A program made the position numbers and the translations under genes. The notes beneath the pieces are model-generated. The model was not told the DNA's origin. It saw only the letters and a list, made by a program, of their open reading frames with translations, and did no database searches. Positions 44,224 through 53,726 of a DNA stretch of 64,000 nt are shown here, one piece after another. Source of the stretch: JAIQFV01 sp041494885. GTDB taxonomy: Bacteria > Acidobacteriota > Terriglobia > JAIQFV01. The stretch covers positions 62,001-126,000 of the forward strand of contig JBGQBO010000007.1 of assembly GCA_041494885.1 (NCBI GenBank). Direction: 5' to 3'. Position 1 is the first letter of the stretch. Each line of letters begins with the position of its first letter.

Positions 44224-44634
44224 TCATTTCAGCCAGCCGATTTTGATTTCGCCTTCAACCGCTTTGAAGTCGGGGTCGCCAGTGACGAGTTCGGCGTTGC
44301 GCAGTTTGGCCAGAGCGGCAGCGAAGGCGTCGGCGTAAGGGAGTTTTTTCGTGCCTTTGTAGATGGCGGCCTGCCGCACCAAGTCGAGGTTCTTGTCGTC
44401 CACACCGACAATCTCAATGGTCAACCCGGCAATTTCCTTCGCCTTCTGTTCGGCGGCCTCCTGGGACACCTTGCGCATGGTGTTGTAGTAAATCTCGCCC
44501 CAGTTGATCACACAGAGGAGCAGCTTGTGCGTTCCAGCCTCAGCCTTGACCAACAGCTTCTCCACTTCTTCGGCGGCAGGCTCGTCCTCAAAAAACGCGA
44601 TCAGCGCCCAGCTATCCAATACCTTGGTGGCCAT
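44224..44634 (-). CDS. vapC: PIN-domain toxin, VapC family
   Basis: 136 residues. The PIN acidic residues are in place: Asp7 (VLDSWALIAFF), Glu47 (NWGEIYYN), Asp102 (LPYADAFAAALA) and Asp120 (VTGDPDF). VapC toxins are Mg-dependent RNases that cut tRNA or rRNA. It begins 1 nt after the stop of the AbrB-like antitoxin, as is usual for this pair. Confidence 0.9.
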   Translation of the reverse strand: MATKVLDSWALIAFFEDEPAAEEVEKLLVKAEAGTHKLLLCVINWGEIYYNTMRKVSQEAAEQKAKEIAGLTIEIVGVDDKNLDLVRQAAIYKGTKKLPYADAFAAALAKLRNAELVTGDPDFKAVEGEIKIGWLK

Positions 44635-44635
44635 G

Positions 44636-44881
44636 TCAGAATTCCCGCTCGCGCTTGCGATCGTCCATCAGCGCCTTCAGTACGCCAGCACCCTTCAATG
44701 AGCCGCGCAGGGTCCGGATGTGCCGCGTTGTGATCGGTTTGAGCACAATGGCGTCCGCCTCCCCATATACCAGGGCGCGCGTGCCCTCTTCGATATCGAA
44801 CTCCTTGCGCAGCCAGCGTGGAATCACCACCTGACCTTTTACAGTAAACCGGATGGTGTCGGTCTTGTGTGTTGTCTTCAT
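44636..44881 (-). CDS. vapB: AbrB/SpoVT-type antitoxin of the VapC pair
   Basis: 81 residues with the swapped-hairpin motif VKGQVVIPRWLRKEFDIEEG and a charged C-terminal tail (about 50-81) that would wrap the toxin. The ATG at 44881 sits only about 8 nt after a perfect -10, so the message is probably leaderless or nearly so; no ribosome binding site is visible. It should repress its own operon through the palindrome at 44922-44934. Confidence 0.9.
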   Translation of the reverse strand: MKTTHKTDTIRFTVKGQVVIPRWLRKEFDIEEGTRALVYGEADAIVLKPITTRHIRTLRGSLKGAGVLKALMDDRKREREF

Positions 44882-44889
44882 GGCTTGAA

Positions 44890-44918
44890 ATCATACACAT
44901 TGGCATAAAGTAAGTCAA
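44890..44918 (-). promoter_or_regulatory. Promoter of vapBC (near-leaderless)
   Basis: On the minus strand: TTGACT (44918-44913), a 17-bp spacer, and TATGAT (44895-44890). The ATG is at 44881-44879, about 8 nt after the -10. Confidence 0.8.
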
Positions 44919-44921
44919 TAG

Positions 44922-44934
44922 CCTACTTAGTAGG
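44922..44934. promoter_or_regulatory. Palindromic operator candidate for the antitoxin
   Basis: Perfect 13-bp palindrome CCTACT-T-AGTAGG directly upstream of the -35 box. Position and symmetry fit binding by a dimeric AbrB-type antitoxin. Confidence 0.6.
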
Positions 44935-45257
44935 AATTCATTTCCTGTGTTATACTTTCCGGAAGTCGATCATATGCCATTATTTGGCTTCCCACAGTCA
45001 AAACAACAGAGGCTGGTTGGGCCTCTTTTTCTTGAACCGTCGGCTAATTCAGTTATTCCGCCAGCGTTCACACGCTCAAATGAAAACACGGCCGGCTGCA
45101 GTGGATTTCTACGACCTTCCGGTCTAGAAGGAACCAGTCATCACTCCCGGAGAGTTATGGTCACGCGTAAGCACAGGCTGCTTCAACCAGATGTTCGTCA
45201 GGAGACGGAAGTTGTCTGAGCCAGGATATTAAATCAAGACATTAAATTAGGAATGAC
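44935..45257. other. Intergenic region before the peptide permease genes
   Basis: No gene supported. It separates the divergent end of dppC from the vapBC promoter; short plus-strand frames here lack ribosome binding sites and family likeness. Confidence 0.45.
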
Positions 45258-46094
45258 CTACGGCTTCGCCCCCTTGGTGTCAAAGAAATCGCGCAACGCA
45301 TCTCCAAGAAAATTGAACGCCAGGACCGCCATCATCACGGCCACAGCAGGGAAGATGACGAGATGGGGGGCATCGAAAAGGTGGATACGGCCGTCATTCA
45401 GCATGGACCCCCAACTGGGAGTTGGAGGAGGAACGCCCAGACCCAGAAAACTAAGGGTGGCCTCGGCCAGGATGGTGTTCGCCATTCCCAGGCAAGCCTG
45501 GACCACGATCGGCTGGATGGTGTTGGGAACCATGTGAATGAAGATGACCCGGCCGCTGGAAGCGCCCGAAGCGCGGGCGGCTGTGACGTAATCCATTTCC
45601 TTTGTCTTTAGGAATTGCCCGCGTGCCAGACGGGCAAACCCAATCCACCCGATCAGGGACAGCGCCAGGATCAATCGTGAGAGACCCGGACCCAGAAAAG
45701 CGATAAAGGCGATGGCCAGCAGCACCCCCGGGAAGGCCATAAAACTGTTAATCAAAACGAGGTTCAAAACCTGATCGAGTGTGCCGTTAAAATATCCACT
45801 GATCGCGCCAAGGTAACATCCGACCAGAAACGAGACCAGCATCACCGCCACACTGACGCTGATCGAAATTCGAGTGCCGTAAATCACCCGGGAAAGGACG
45901 TCTCGACCCAGCTCGTCACTTCCCAACCAGTGGGAGCCTGACGGGCCATTGAGCCGGCTTGCCAAATCCTGAACCGCCGGATCGTAGGGGGAAATCCATC
46001 CCGCCAACACCGCCACCGCCATCAATAGCACGATGAAGATTGCGCTGACGTAAGCGAGCCGGTTCTTCAGAAACACCGTACGAAGAAACATCAT
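45258..46094 (-). CDS. dppC: Peptide/nickel-type ABC transporter permease, DppC-like
   Basis: 278 residues with the DppC/OppC N-terminal extension (SGSHWLGSDELGRDVLSRV), about six membrane helices, and the EAA loop AARASGASSGRVIFIHMVPNT that docks the ATPase; the segment FLGLGVPPPTPSWGSML is typical. It overlaps dppB by 4 nt. The substrate may be oligopeptides or nickel complexes. No ATPase or binding protein gene is next to it in the window. Confidence 0.92.
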   Translation of the reverse strand: MMFLRTVFLKNRLAYVSAIFIVLLMAVAVLAGWISPYDPAVQDLASRLNGPSGSHWLGSDELGRDVLSRVIYGTRISISVSVAVMLVSFLVGCYLGAISGYFNGTLDQVLNLVLINSFMAFPGVLLAIAFIAFLGPGLSRLILALSLIGWIGFARLARGQFLKTKEMDYVTAARASGASSGRVIFIHMVPNTIQPIVVQACLGMANTILAEATLSFLGLGVPPPTPSWGSMLNDGRIHLFDAPHLVIFPAVAVMMAVLAFNFLGDALRDFFDTKGAKP

Positions 46095-47011
46095 TCTATC
46101 CGAATACGCGGATCGACGAGGATATAGGCCATGTCCGTCAAAAAATTAACCACGATATAAGTCAGGGCAATGGCCAAGATGCATCCCTGGACCAGGGGAT
46201 AATCACGAAACTGGATCGCCTGCAGCGTGAGGCGGCCGATGCCCGGCCACGAAAAAATGGACTCCGTGACAAAGGTTCCGGCAAGCAGGTTTCCAAATTG
46301 CAGTCCCACCACGGTTACAATGGGGATCAAGGAGTTTTTCAAAGCATGCTTGTAGAGGACCGTGCGTCGTGGTAACCCCTTTGAGAAGGCGGTCCGGAGA
46401 TAATCCTGGCCGAGTTCTTCAAGCATGGCCGAGCGGACCATTCGAGTGGTCACCGCCGCCAACCCAAGTCCGAGGGTGACCGCAGGAAGCACGAGATGTT
46501 TCAACCCGCCGATTCCAGATACCGGGAACCACATCAACTGTATTGAAAAAAGAAGTATCAGCAGAGGCCCGAGGGCAAAGTTGGGGAGCGAAAGCCCCAG
46601 AAGTGAAACAAAACTGATCCAACGATCCTGCCCGGTATTCGATTTGACGGCTGCTTGAACACCCGCGGGAATCGAGAACAACAAGGCCAGCACCAGGCTC
46701 GCCAGGCTGAGTTCCAAGGTTGCGGGATAACGTTTAAGCAGGGTTTTCAACACCGGTTCCTGGTAGCGAAAGGAGAGACCCAGATCGCCGTGCGCCAGGT
46801 TGTGCAGGTAATGCAAGTACTGGGTCTGGATAGATTGATCCAACCCCAGCGCGTGCCGGAGTTGTTGAACATCCGCGGGCTGGGCTCCTTCACCCAACAT
46901 TTGAAGAACCGGGTCACCGGGAACGAGGTGAACCAGCAGGAAAATAAAGGTGACGACGACAAAGATGCTGAGCCCCATGAATGCAAATCGTCGAAGGAGA
47001 ATGAGCCACAT
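46091..47011 (-). CDS. dppB: Peptide/nickel-type ABC transporter permease, DppB-like
   Basis: 306 residues. The N-terminal LLRRFAFMGLSIFVVVTFIFLLVHLVPGDP, an LDQSIQTQYLHYLHNLAHGDLG segment, the EAA loop DYLRTAFSKGLPRRTVLYKHALKN and a C-terminal VDPRIRI end are typical DppB features. It forms the pore with dppC. It is the first gene of this pair; nothing related lies upstream within 300 bp. Confidence 0.93.
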   Translation of the reverse strand: MWLILLRRFAFMGLSIFVVVTFIFLLVHLVPGDPVLQMLGEGAQPADVQQLRHALGLDQSIQTQYLHYLHNLAHGDLGLSFRYQEPVLKTLLKRYPATLELSLASLVLALLFSIPAGVQAAVKSNTGQDRWISFVSLLGLSLPNFALGPLLILLFSIQLMWFPVSGIGGLKHLVLPAVTLGLGLAAVTTRMVRSAMLEELGQDYLRTAFSKGLPRRTVLYKHALKNSLIPIVTVVGLQFGNLLAGTFVTESIFSWPGIGRLTLQAIQFRDYPLVQGCILAIALTYIVVNFLTDMAYILVDPRIRIE

Positions 47012-47320
47012 AAGTTCTGCGTTTCAGTGCCGGTTGAGTATCTGCTCCATCAATTGTCTCTGCTAACGCGATTTCTTCCCATTAAGGTCCGGGACTCCCC
47101 TTCCATACCCCGGGAGTAAGGTTCAAAACCTCCACCCTTCGATCCTGGACTCGAGCCCGTCACCCGAGCGGGCATTATAACAAAATCCCCCTCTGAGACC
47201 GACCCGACCTCATGGGCGAGTTGACCCCAGGCAACCCAAGCGCCCCCTGATGAATCAACAGGCCTGTCGTGATAAGAGGTTGATATTTAGAAATTCATTC
47301 TGTTAGAATGTTGTCCTCTG
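47012..47320. other. Intergenic region before the second RND operon
   Basis: A divergent region. Its right side holds the promoter of the operon (47280-47309). The rest shows no gene. Confidence 0.5.
47280..47309 (+). promoter_or_regulatory. Promoter of the second RND efflux operon
   Basis: TTGATA (47280-47285), an 18-bp spacer, and TAGAAT (47304-47309). ATG 47321 follows by 11 nt, so the leader is very short. Confidence 0.6.
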
Positions 47321-47755
47321 ATGAGACAGCCCTTGACCCTGACAAAGAAGCCCTTGCGCCGCGGTATGCGGCGCTTGACCGCCTTTCTAGCGCTTTGCGC
47401 TTTTTCCTTCTTTTCTTTTTCGCTGGGCCTGGAGCACACCTGCCTGACTCAGAGAGGACCCGACTCCCCTGCACTTGCCTCAAGGATTACAAATGTGTCC
47501 GGGGGGGTTGAGGCTCCTGTTTGCTCCCGGCTCTTGGTTTCCAGCCAGCGCCGGGCGACCACGAACCCGGGCGATGGAGTTTGCCTGGCCTGCGCCTGGT
47601 CGCAGTCACTGATCAAGCAAATTTCGATTGTACAACTCATAAGCCCTGCCCTGGTTAATTCACTGTTGCTGACGCCTACCCAACGGATCATTCCATTTCA
47701 TGATCTCTGCTGCGCAACTCTAAAACGAGGCCCTCCCAGCTTGTCCTCCGTCTAA
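47321..47755 (+). CDS. Small exported Cys protein heading the second RND operon
   Basis: 144 residues. An Arg-rich start and hydrophobic segment (TAFLALCAFSFFSFSLGL) act as signal or anchor. Later come VCLACAWSQSLIKQ and the end KRGPPSL. A central Cys-x-x-Cys and a final (R)(G/A)PP are features I associate with DUF2946-type proteins next to metal-efflux genes; the same two features occur in the protein at 53727-54086. Likely periplasmic metal binding; function not established. Confidence 0.5.
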   Translation: MRQPLTLTKKPLRRGMRRLTAFLALCAFSFFSFSLGLEHTCLTQRGPDSPALASRITNVSGGVEAPVCSRLLVSSQRRATTNPGDGVCLACAWSQSLIKQISIVQLISPALVNSLLLTPTQRIIPFHDLCCATLKRGPPSLSSV

Positions 47756-47865
47756 TTTCCTTTACTTCAATTGCTCAACAGTCGCCGCGTTCTACCTGCA
47801 AGATGTGTATTTCCCTTGCGGCGAGACTTTTGCCAACGCATTATCATTGTGAGGAGTGCCAATCC

Positions 47866-49167
47866 ATGTTTCCAAGGGCAAACCGTTCCATTGCCTTGGC
47901 TTTCATTGTTGTTTCATTCTTGTCCTCTCGTCTTCTGGAGGCTCAACCCCCGGCAACGCCTTCCGCCTCAAAACCGGCCTCCGTGATCACGATGAGCGTG
48001 GCCCTTCAGCTCGCCATTGAGCACAACCAGAGCATGCGAGCGCAACGCCTGAATGTGGATCAGTCGAAGGCGAACGAGATCACGGCCGCGTTAAAGCCGA
48101 ACCCTGTTTACACCACCACAAACGAGGATTTTCCGATTTTTAATCCCAATCAGCTGATCGCAGACAATCTCCGGAACAATCAGGAGTTTCTTCAGTCGAT
48201 CAGTTATACCTTCGAGCGTGGTGGAAAAAGACAGAAACGAATCACGGTGGCCCAGGACACGACGGACGTCGTTTCAAAAAGTGTCGCCGACTTCGAGCGC
48301 CAACTGAAATTCCAGGTGGCCCAGGCCTTCGTCAACGTGTTGCTTGCAAAATCCAGTCTAGAATTTTCGAAGGATGATCTCAAGGACTTCTCCGAGGTGG
48401 TATCGATCAACAAGAGTCGCCTCGATGCCGGGGACATTTCTGAGGCCGACTATCTGAAGATCGCCCTGCAAAAACTCCAGCTTGAACAGGATGTATCGGC
48501 CGCGGAACTGGGCCTCGAACAGAGTAAGGCGGTCTTGCGTCAACTCGTCGGATTCGAGACGGTGGCCGAAGATTACGACGTGCTGGGCGAGTTGGGGCAT
48601 AAGAAATATGTCATCGGTCCCGATGAAATCGCGCGCCAGGCGTTGCTTCAGCGTCCCGACTTCCTGGCTGCTCAAAGCGCCGTCAAACTCGCCGACGACA
48701 CCGTCGCACTCGCTTATGGCAACCGGGCGCGAGACCTCACAGGGGAATGGGAATACAAGCGCAACGGGCCGGTCAATGGAGTCGGATTCGGGTTCTCCAT
48801 TGACCTGCCCGTCCATGACCGCAATCAGGGGGAAATAGCGCGCAGCAAGGTGGCCGCACGGCAGGCCGGGGAATCACAATCGGCAGCGCGCGCCAGTGTG
48901 CTTACCGATGTCGTCAACGCCTACTCCGGTTTCAAGGCGAATGATCGTATCGTGTCCCTCTATGAATCGGGCTATCTCGAACAGGCCACCCAGTCCCGAC
49001 AAATCAGCAACTACGCCTATCGCAAAGGAGCCACCAGCTTGCTTGATTTGCTCGACGCCGAGCGAAGCTACCGCGCTGTTCAACTTGCTTATCGTCAGGC
49101 CCTGTCCGCTTACATGCTCAGCGCTGAACAAATCAACCTAGTGGTCGGAAAGCAGGTGTTGCAATGA
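47866..49167 (+). CDS. TolC-family outer membrane efflux protein (CzcC-like)
   Basis: Start taken at ATG 47866 with GAGGAG upstream, giving 433 residues with a signal peptide (SIALAFIVVSFLSSRLLEAQ). OEP repeats follow: SVALQLAIEHNQSMRAQRLNV, the AGDISEADYLKIALQKLQLE helix and RKGATSLLDLLDAERSYR. It is the outer channel for the pump downstream. A longer frame from 47803 lacks a signal. Its stop overlaps the adaptor gene start (ATGA). Confidence 0.88.
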   Translation: MFPRANRSIALAFIVVSFLSSRLLEAQPPATPSASKPASVITMSVALQLAIEHNQSMRAQRLNVDQSKANEITAALKPNPVYTTTNEDFPIFNPNQLIADNLRNNQEFLQSISYTFERGGKRQKRITVAQDTTDVVSKSVADFERQLKFQVAQAFVNVLLAKSSLEFSKDDLKDFSEVVSINKSRLDAGDISEADYLKIALQKLQLEQDVSAAELGLEQSKAVLRQLVGFETVAEDYDVLGELGHKKYVIGPDEIARQALLQRPDFLAAQSAVKLADDTVALAYGNRARDLTGEWEYKRNGPVNGVGFGFSIDLPVHDRNQGEIARSKVAARQAGESQSAARASVLTDVVNAYSGFKANDRIVSLYESGYLEQATQSRQISNYAYRKGATSLLDLLDAERSYRAVQLAYRQALSAYMLSAEQINLVVGKQVLQ

Positions 49168-50375
49168 CAAACACTCAACGAAGAACCGCGGATGAACTGG
49201 AGAAATTCGTTCCGGGGAGGAGTCGCTGCCTGGCTCTTCTCCTCTCGGGCCTTTTGGCAATGATGGCGGGTGCATGCAGCACGTCGAAGGAAGCCACACG
49301 TTCCGCCGCGCACGAAGCCGAGAATAACGAACCCAGCTTGTTCGTCATCCCTGCAAACCAGCTCCCGCATCTTCAAATCATCCCGGTTCAGAAGGCCGCC
49401 TGGGCACTCACGATTCGCACCACGGGGACTGTCGACTGGGATAACGACCACACCACACCCACGATCACGCAGGTGACCGGGCCGATTACCCGGATTCTGG
49501 CGGACACCGGGGCAGAGGTCAGGGTGGGACAGCCGCTCCTGGAGGTTTCAAGCCCCGATGTGACCGGCGCCATCGCAGCGTACCGGGTGGCGAGGAATCG
49601 CCTGAATCTCGCGACTTCGACTCTGAACCGGAGCCGGGACTTGTTGGATCATCACGCCCTATCGCAGAAGGATTTCGAAGGCGCTCAAGCCGACTATAAC
49701 GATGCCACCACACAGGTTCAAACCAGCCTGCAGGCATTGCGAATCTTCGGAATCACCCAAAAAGAGATCGAAGAAGGCGAAAAACAGGGCGTCCCCATTA
49801 ATCCTCAACTGACCGTGAGAGCCCCCATCAGCGGGATGGTGGTTCAGAAGCTCGTATTTCCCGGCCAACTCATCCAGGCCGGCGCCACCACCTGCTTCCT
49901 GATCAGCAACGTGTCGACCGTGTGGGTTCAGGGTCACATTTATGAAAAGGATTTGACCTCCGTGCGGGTGGGAGATCTTGTGGATGAGACGAATACGGCT
50001 GTCTCCGAGAACTTTCACGGGGTCATTTCTTACATTGGGGCGATGGTGGACCCCGCGACTCGCACGACCCCGGTCCGGATTGTCACACGCAATCGCAATG
50101 GGCTCCTGAAAAAGGACTTGTTCATGGACGTCGTCATTCACACCCGCACCAAGAAGGATGTCCTCGCAGTGCCCGCCTCCGCCGTTCTCTATAACGCGGA
50201 GAATCAGCCTTTTGTTTACACCCAAGTGGAGGCCGATAAATTTGCTCAACGGTTGGTCACCATTGGGTCTCAACAGAAAAATCAAATGGAAATCGTGAGC
50301 GGGTTGAAAGAGGGGGACAAGATCGTGTCGGAAGGGAGCCTCTTCCTGCAGTTTGCCAACAGCTATCAGCATTAG
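49164..50375 (+). CDS. RND periplasmic adaptor lipoprotein (CzcB-like)
   Basis: 403 residues. LLSGLLAMMAGACSTSK is a lipoprotein signal with the modified Cys. The adaptor body follows: GTVDWDNDHTTPTITQVTG, VRVGQPLLEVSSPDV, the hairpin, then TVRAPISGMVVQKLVFPGQ and the beta-barrel and membrane-proximal domains. Unlike the adaptor at 19202-20935, it has no HMBD domains and no His/Met tail, fitting a different metal. Confidence 0.88.
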   Translation: MTNTQRRTADELEKFVPGRSRCLALLLSGLLAMMAGACSTSKEATRSAAHEAENNEPSLFVIPANQLPHLQIIPVQKAAWALTIRTTGTVDWDNDHTTPTITQVTGPITRILADTGAEVRVGQPLLEVSSPDVTGAIAAYRVARNRLNLATSTLNRSRDLLDHHALSQKDFEGAQADYNDATTQVQTSLQALRIFGITQKEIEEGEKQGVPINPQLTVRAPISGMVVQKLVFPGQLIQAGATTCFLISNVSTVWVQGHIYEKDLTSVRVGDLVDETNTAVSENFHGVISYIGAMVDPATRTTPVRIVTRNRNGLLKKDLFMDVVIHTRTKKDVLAVPASAVLYNAENQPFVYTQVEADKFAQRLVTIGSQQKNQMEIVSGLKEGDKIVSEGSLFLQFANSYQH

Positions 50376-50459
50376 TGGGTGGGGCGCGGCCCGCTTGGTC
50401 ATCCACCGCGGCCGGGACCGGGAGGCTTCCCTGGGCCTCGCGTTCCAGAGAAAACATCT

Positions 50460-53400
50460 ATGATCAATCGCATCGTATCCTTCGCGCTTTCCCAGCGGTT
50501 TCTCATTATCATGACCATGATCTTCTTGATGATCTGGGGGATCATTTCGTTTCAAAAGCTGCCCATTGATGCGTATCCCGATCTTTCGCCGCCGCACGTG
50601 CAAATCATCACTCAATGGCCGGGCCACGCGGCCGAGGAGGTGGAGCGGCTCATTACCATCCCGATCGAACTGGAAATGAATGGGATCCCCCAACTTCAGG
50701 CCCTGCGCTCGATCTCCCTGTACGGGCTGTCCTCGGTCCAAATGAACTTCCAGTACGATACGGATCCTTATTTTGTACGCGAGCAGTCGTTCGAAAGACT
50801 CCCCAACGCCGCGGTGCCGGCGGGCATCCAGCCCACCCTCGCTCCCTTGTTCAGCCCGAGTGGATTGATTTATCGTTATGTCCTCCAAAGTCCCGACCGG
50901 ACGCCTCAGGAGTTGAAGACTTTTGAAGATTGGGTGGTGGAACGGCATTATCGCGCCATCCAGGGTGTGGCTGACGATTCAGGCTTTGGTGGAGCAACGA
51001 TGCAGTACCACGTCCTCCTGGATCCGAACAAGCTCCTCTCCTACAGTGTCACGGTCCCTCAGGTTGTCCAGCAGCTGGGCAATAACAACGCCAACGCGGG
51101 GGGAGGGTTCTATTCATCCGGGGGCCAGTTTTACTATGTCCGGGGCCTGGGCCTGGTGAGCACCCCTCAGGACATCGGAAACATCGTCGTCGCGACGCAC
51201 AACGGGATCCCCACTTATGTCCGGGATGTGGGCAAAGTCGAGATTGGGCACGCCGTGCGACTGGGCCAGTTCGGCTACATGAAGCAGGACGACGCCGTTG
51301 AGGGTGTGATTCTCATGCGGGTGGGCGAGCAGGCGCAGGTGGTTCTCGACAAGGTGGAGCAGGTGACTGAAGACTTGAACAAAAACGTCCTCCCCCCGGA
51401 TGTGAAGGTCGTCCCCTTTTACGACCGGCACTATCTCATCGAGGAAACAACACGCACGGTGGAAAAGAATCTCCTGCTCGGCATGGGGCTGGTCCTGATC
51501 ATCCTGGGCTTGCTTCTGTTCAGTGTCCGCACGGCGTTGATTGTGGCGGTGACCATCCCCTTCTCTCTTCTGTTTTCATTCATCTGTCTGGACTGGAAAC
51601 ACATTCCGGCCAACTTGCTTTCGATTGGGGCCATTGACTTCGGCATCATCGTCGATGGCGCGGTGGTCATGGTCGAGAATATCTTTCGCGAACTCGCGGC
51701 GCGCCGCGAACAGGAGTACCACCTTATCGACGTCATCCGCGCGGCGGCGCGGGATGTGGAACGGCCGATTTTCTATGCGATTGCCGTAATCATTGCCGGG
51801 TACCTGCCTATTTACGCACTGACGGGGCCTGCCGGAAGGCTGTTTCAGCCAATGGCCGACACGATGTCTTTTGCCCTGGTGGGGTCGTTGATCTGCTCGC
51901 TGACACTGCTTCCGGTCCTTTGTTTCTTCTTTCTACGGAAACACATCAAGGAGCCCGACGTCAGGATCTATGAGCGCCTTCGCAGTCTCTACGGAGTGGC
52001 GCTGGCCTGGTGTCTGAAGCACCGCGCGGTCACTACCTTGATTTGCCTGGGAATCTTCGGGGCCTCCCTGCTGCTGATCCCTTTCATCGGTGCGGAGTTC
52101 ATGCCTCATCTCGACGAAGGCGCCTTATGGGTGCGCGCCACAACGCCTTACACGATTTCCTTTGATGAGGCCGCCAAACTGGCGCCGAAAATCCGGAGCA
52201 TCCTGATGAGTTTCCCTCAAGTCACGACGGTCGCCAACGAATTGGGACGCCCGGACGACGGCACCGATCCCATTGGGTTCTTCAACGATGAGTTCTACGT
52301 CGGCTTGAAGCCTTACGATGACTCTTCATGGCAGGGCGAGATTCGAACCAAGCCAAAATTGATCGATGCCATCCAGGAAAAACTGTCCGCCTTCCCCGGA
52401 GTCATTTTTAATTACACGCAACCCGCCGAAGACGCCGTCGACGAGGCTGAAACCGGACTGAAGAGTGCTCTGGCAGTGAAGATTTTCGGCACCGACCTTG
52501 CCACCCTGGAAAGTAAGGCCAAGGAGGTCAAGAGGATTATTTCCAGTGTGCCGGGAATCACGCATATCAGCATTGTCCAGGAACTTGGCCAGCCCAGTCT
52601 CATTATCGTGCCGGATCGCGACAAGATCGCCCGCTTTGGCCTCAACGTCGGAGATATCAACACGCTGATCGAGACGGCGATTGGCGGAAAGGCAGCCACC
52701 CAGGTCATCCAGGGAGAACGTCAGTTTGATTTGATCGTGCGGATGCAGGAGCCCTTCCGGGAAAACATGGAGGCCATCAAAAATCTGCTGATCGCCACTC
52801 CGGACGGCCAGCATCTGCCCTTAAGCCAGTTTGCCGATATCAAGGTGAGCAACGGCGCCTCTTTTGTCTATCGTGAATCGAATTCGCGTTACATCGGGAT
52901 TCAGTTCAGCGTGGAGGGCAGGGATCTGGCCAGCGCTATCGGAGAAGCGCGAAGCAAGGTGGACCAGCAGGTCAAGCTTCCTATTGGTTATTCGTTTGAC
53001 TGGGGAGGTGAGTACAAGGAATACCTGGCGGCACGCTCGCAAATGAAGCTTATTGTTCCGCTGACGGTTTTGATTATTCTCCTCATCCTCTTTGCCCTCT
53101 ATGGCAATATGAAATTTCCATTCATTATCATGTTTAGCGTGCTCGTCACCCAACCGGTGGGGGGCTTGCTGGCCCTCAAGCTGACCGGCACAGACTTCAG
53201 CGTTTCCTCAGGGCTTGGGTTTGTCGCCCTGATGGGCGTCGCTGTTCAAACCAGCGTGATTCTCTACTCCTTCATCAACAAGCTTCGACTCGAAGGGAAG
53301 GATCCGCTCACAGCGACGTATGAGGCCTCGCTCCTGAGATTGCGCCCCATTCTGATGACCGCACTCGTGGCGTGTTTCGGCCTCCTTCCTGCCGCCATGT

Positions 53401-53543
53401 CGACTGGGATCGGCAGCGATTCGCAAAAGCCATTTGCCATCGTTATCGTCGGCGGAATGATCTCCCGCCTGCTTTTATCCATCTTTCTCGCCCCTGTTCT
53501 GTATGCCCTCGTTGCGCGCAAGGATGATGTGCTGAAGGTTTGA
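50460..53543 (+). CDS. Heavy-metal efflux RND pump (CzcA-like)
   Basis: Start taken at ATG 50460 (1027 residues); a GTG at 50379 would add 27 Gly/Pro-rich residues. The fourth-helix motif AIDFGIIVDGAVVMVENIFRE is of the DFG-x-x-VDGA-VVMVEN (CzcA/HME) type, pointing to divalent metals such as Co, Zn, Cd or Ni rather than Cu/Ag. Later membrane motifs (GLGFVALMGVAVQTSVILYS; RPILMTALVACFGLLPAA) are intact. Its final 146 bp recur in a broken copy at 56900-57043. Confidence 0.92.
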   Translation: MINRIVSFALSQRFLIIMTMIFLMIWGIISFQKLPIDAYPDLSPPHVQIITQWPGHAAEEVERLITIPIELEMNGIPQLQALRSISLYGLSSVQMNFQYDTDPYFVREQSFERLPNAAVPAGIQPTLAPLFSPSGLIYRYVLQSPDRTPQELKTFEDWVVERHYRAIQGVADDSGFGGATMQYHVLLDPNKLLSYSVTVPQVVQQLGNNNANAGGGFYSSGGQFYYVRGLGLVSTPQDIGNIVVATHNGIPTYVRDVGKVEIGHAVRLGQFGYMKQDDAVEGVILMRVGEQAQVVLDKVEQVTEDLNKNVLPPDVKVVPFYDRHYLIEETTRTVEKNLLLGMGLVLIILGLLLFSVRTALIVAVTIPFSLLFSFICLDWKHIPANLLSIGAIDFGIIVDGAVVMVENIFRELAARREQEYHLIDVIRAAARDVERPIFYAIAVIIAGYLPIYALTGPAGRLFQPMADTMSFALVGSLICSLTLLPVLCFFFLRKHIKEPDVRIYERLRSLYGVALAWCLKHRAVTTLICLGIFGASLLLIPFIGAEFMPHLDEGALWVRATTPYTISFDEAAKLAPKIRSILMSFPQVTTVANELGRPDDGTDPIGFFNDEFYVGLKPYDDSSWQGEIRTKPKLIDAIQEKLSAFPGVIFNYTQPAEDAVDEAETGLKSALAVKIFGTDLATLESKAKEVKRIISSVPGITHISIVQELGQPSLIIVPDRDKIARFGLNVGDINTLIETAIGGKAATQVIQGERQFDLIVRMQEPFRENMEAIKNLLIATPDGQHLPLSQFADIKVSNGASFVYRESNSRYIGIQFSVEGRDLASAIGEARSKVDQQVKLPIGYSFDWGGEYKEYLAARSQMKLIVPLTVLIILLILFALYGNMKFPFIIMFSVLVTQPVGGLLALKLTGTDFSVSSGLGFVALMGVAVQTSVILYSFINKLRLEGKDPLTATYEASLLRLRPILMTALVACFGLLPAAMSTGIGSDSQKPFAIVIVGGMISRLLLSIFLAPVLYALVARKDDVLKV

Positions 53544-53726
53544 GGGGGGAGTGAATCAGGATTTGCTACCAGCAGATCCGGGTAGAGTATTGAGACCCTC
53601 CTACCCATAGGCCTGGTCTTTGAGTAGGTGTCCTGATTTGGAATCTAGGTTTAAGGACGTTGTCATTAATCCGGTTTTTTTGTGCGTTGGCATCGACGTG
53701 GTTTTTTCTAGCTTGTTCGGGTAACT

